Shown here: in pieces, positions 63,636-64,000 of the stretch
Position numbering within the stretch: position 1 is the stretch's first letter
Layout: every line of letters begins with the position of its first letter
Assembly (NCBI RefSeq): GCF_029227915.1
Contig: NC_079875.1
Location: forward strand, 22,499,001-22,563,000
Direction: 5' to 3'
DNA: 64,000 nt
Source: Hydractinia symbiolongicarpus
Taxonomy: Eukaryota; Cnidaria; Hydrozoa; Anthoathecata; Hydractiniidae
The notes under the pieces: generated by a model
What the model was told of the DNA's origin: nothing
The model's input: the letters and a program-made list of their open reading frames with translations, nothing else
The model's database searches: none
Program-made: the position numbers and the translations under genes

Positions 63636-64000
63636 GTAAAAATTATTCTGCAAAAAGAGTTTTCAATTCCAAAAACCCTTATTAACAATTTTTTTTGCAG
63701 CTGTTTGATTATTTGTTAAGCTAGTCAAGTTAGTTAACTGGCTATAGCCCCTAAAAAGTTAAATCATGTTGTCAGTTGTTGTGAGTTTTAGCTATAGCTA
63801 GCTTAACTAGATTTCAGACTAGCCTAGAGGAGTCTGAAATGGAACGTCTTACACAATGTCTCAAATGCTAGCTGATAATAATTATACATTGTTTGTGAGG
63901 TTTTGTAGCTATATATGTATAGTTGTAGATTAAAAAATAGTCTAAATGTTTTTAGCGAGTGAGTAAAGACTTGTGTGTTTGTAGAGCAGCATTATTAAAA

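Overview
This is a eukaryotic, animal window: AT-rich, with many short exons separated by GT/AG introns and dense in small transposons, SINEs and minisatellites. I infer a cnidarian, probably a hydrozoan; that rests on general character and not on a diagnostic marker. No bacterial-style operons, rRNA genes or CRISPR arrays are present. I rebuilt gene models by hand from reading frame, splice sites and remembered animal proteins. Exon lengths add up to whole codons in all four complete models.

Layout, left to right. (1) 58-832, minus: last two exons of an unrecognised gene. (2) 6867-15513, minus: a complete 20-exon GBA2 (non-lysosomal glucosylceramidase, GH116), 916 codons plus stop. (3) 15.5-20.7 kb: repeats, including one tRNA-derived SINE inserted in another and a fold-back element. 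(4) 20693-25575, plus: a complete Ty3/gypsy-type LTR retrotransposon with two identical 167-bp LTRs, a GTACG target duplication and one intact gag-pol frame. (5) 26287-32662, minus: complete RPS17 (135 aa). Its large second intron holds two copies of a box C/D snoRNA-like sequence and a SINE split by a hAT-like element. (6) 32.7-36.7 kb: repeats plus degraded SWIM-like and THAP-like coding fragments. (7) 36699-50304, minus: a complete 25-exon membrane aminopeptidase P (XPNPEP2-like, 663 aa) with all five metal ligands, a signal peptide and a hydrophobic GPI-type tail. (8) 51551-56349, minus: complete FKBP8 (672 aa) with a long acidic 8-residue repeat in its N-terminal region. (9) 56648-57959, minus: a C1orf43 homologue lacking only its first exon. 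(10) 59.9-63.1 kb: a 3.25-kb inverted-repeat element carrying several tandem arrays. (11) 63562-63635, plus: first coding exon of a DAPK-family kinase that runs off the right edge.

The host genes are unrelated housekeeping or cell-biology genes and do not form a pathway. C1orf43 and FKBP8 lie head to tail about 300 bp apart, and a 3' splice site sits ten bases before the FKBP8 start codon, which suggests a trans-spliced pair. The most unusual structure is a 26-bp minisatellite in XPNPEP2 intron 20 whose unit is a copy of the exon 20/intron junction, giving an array of decoy 5' splice sites.
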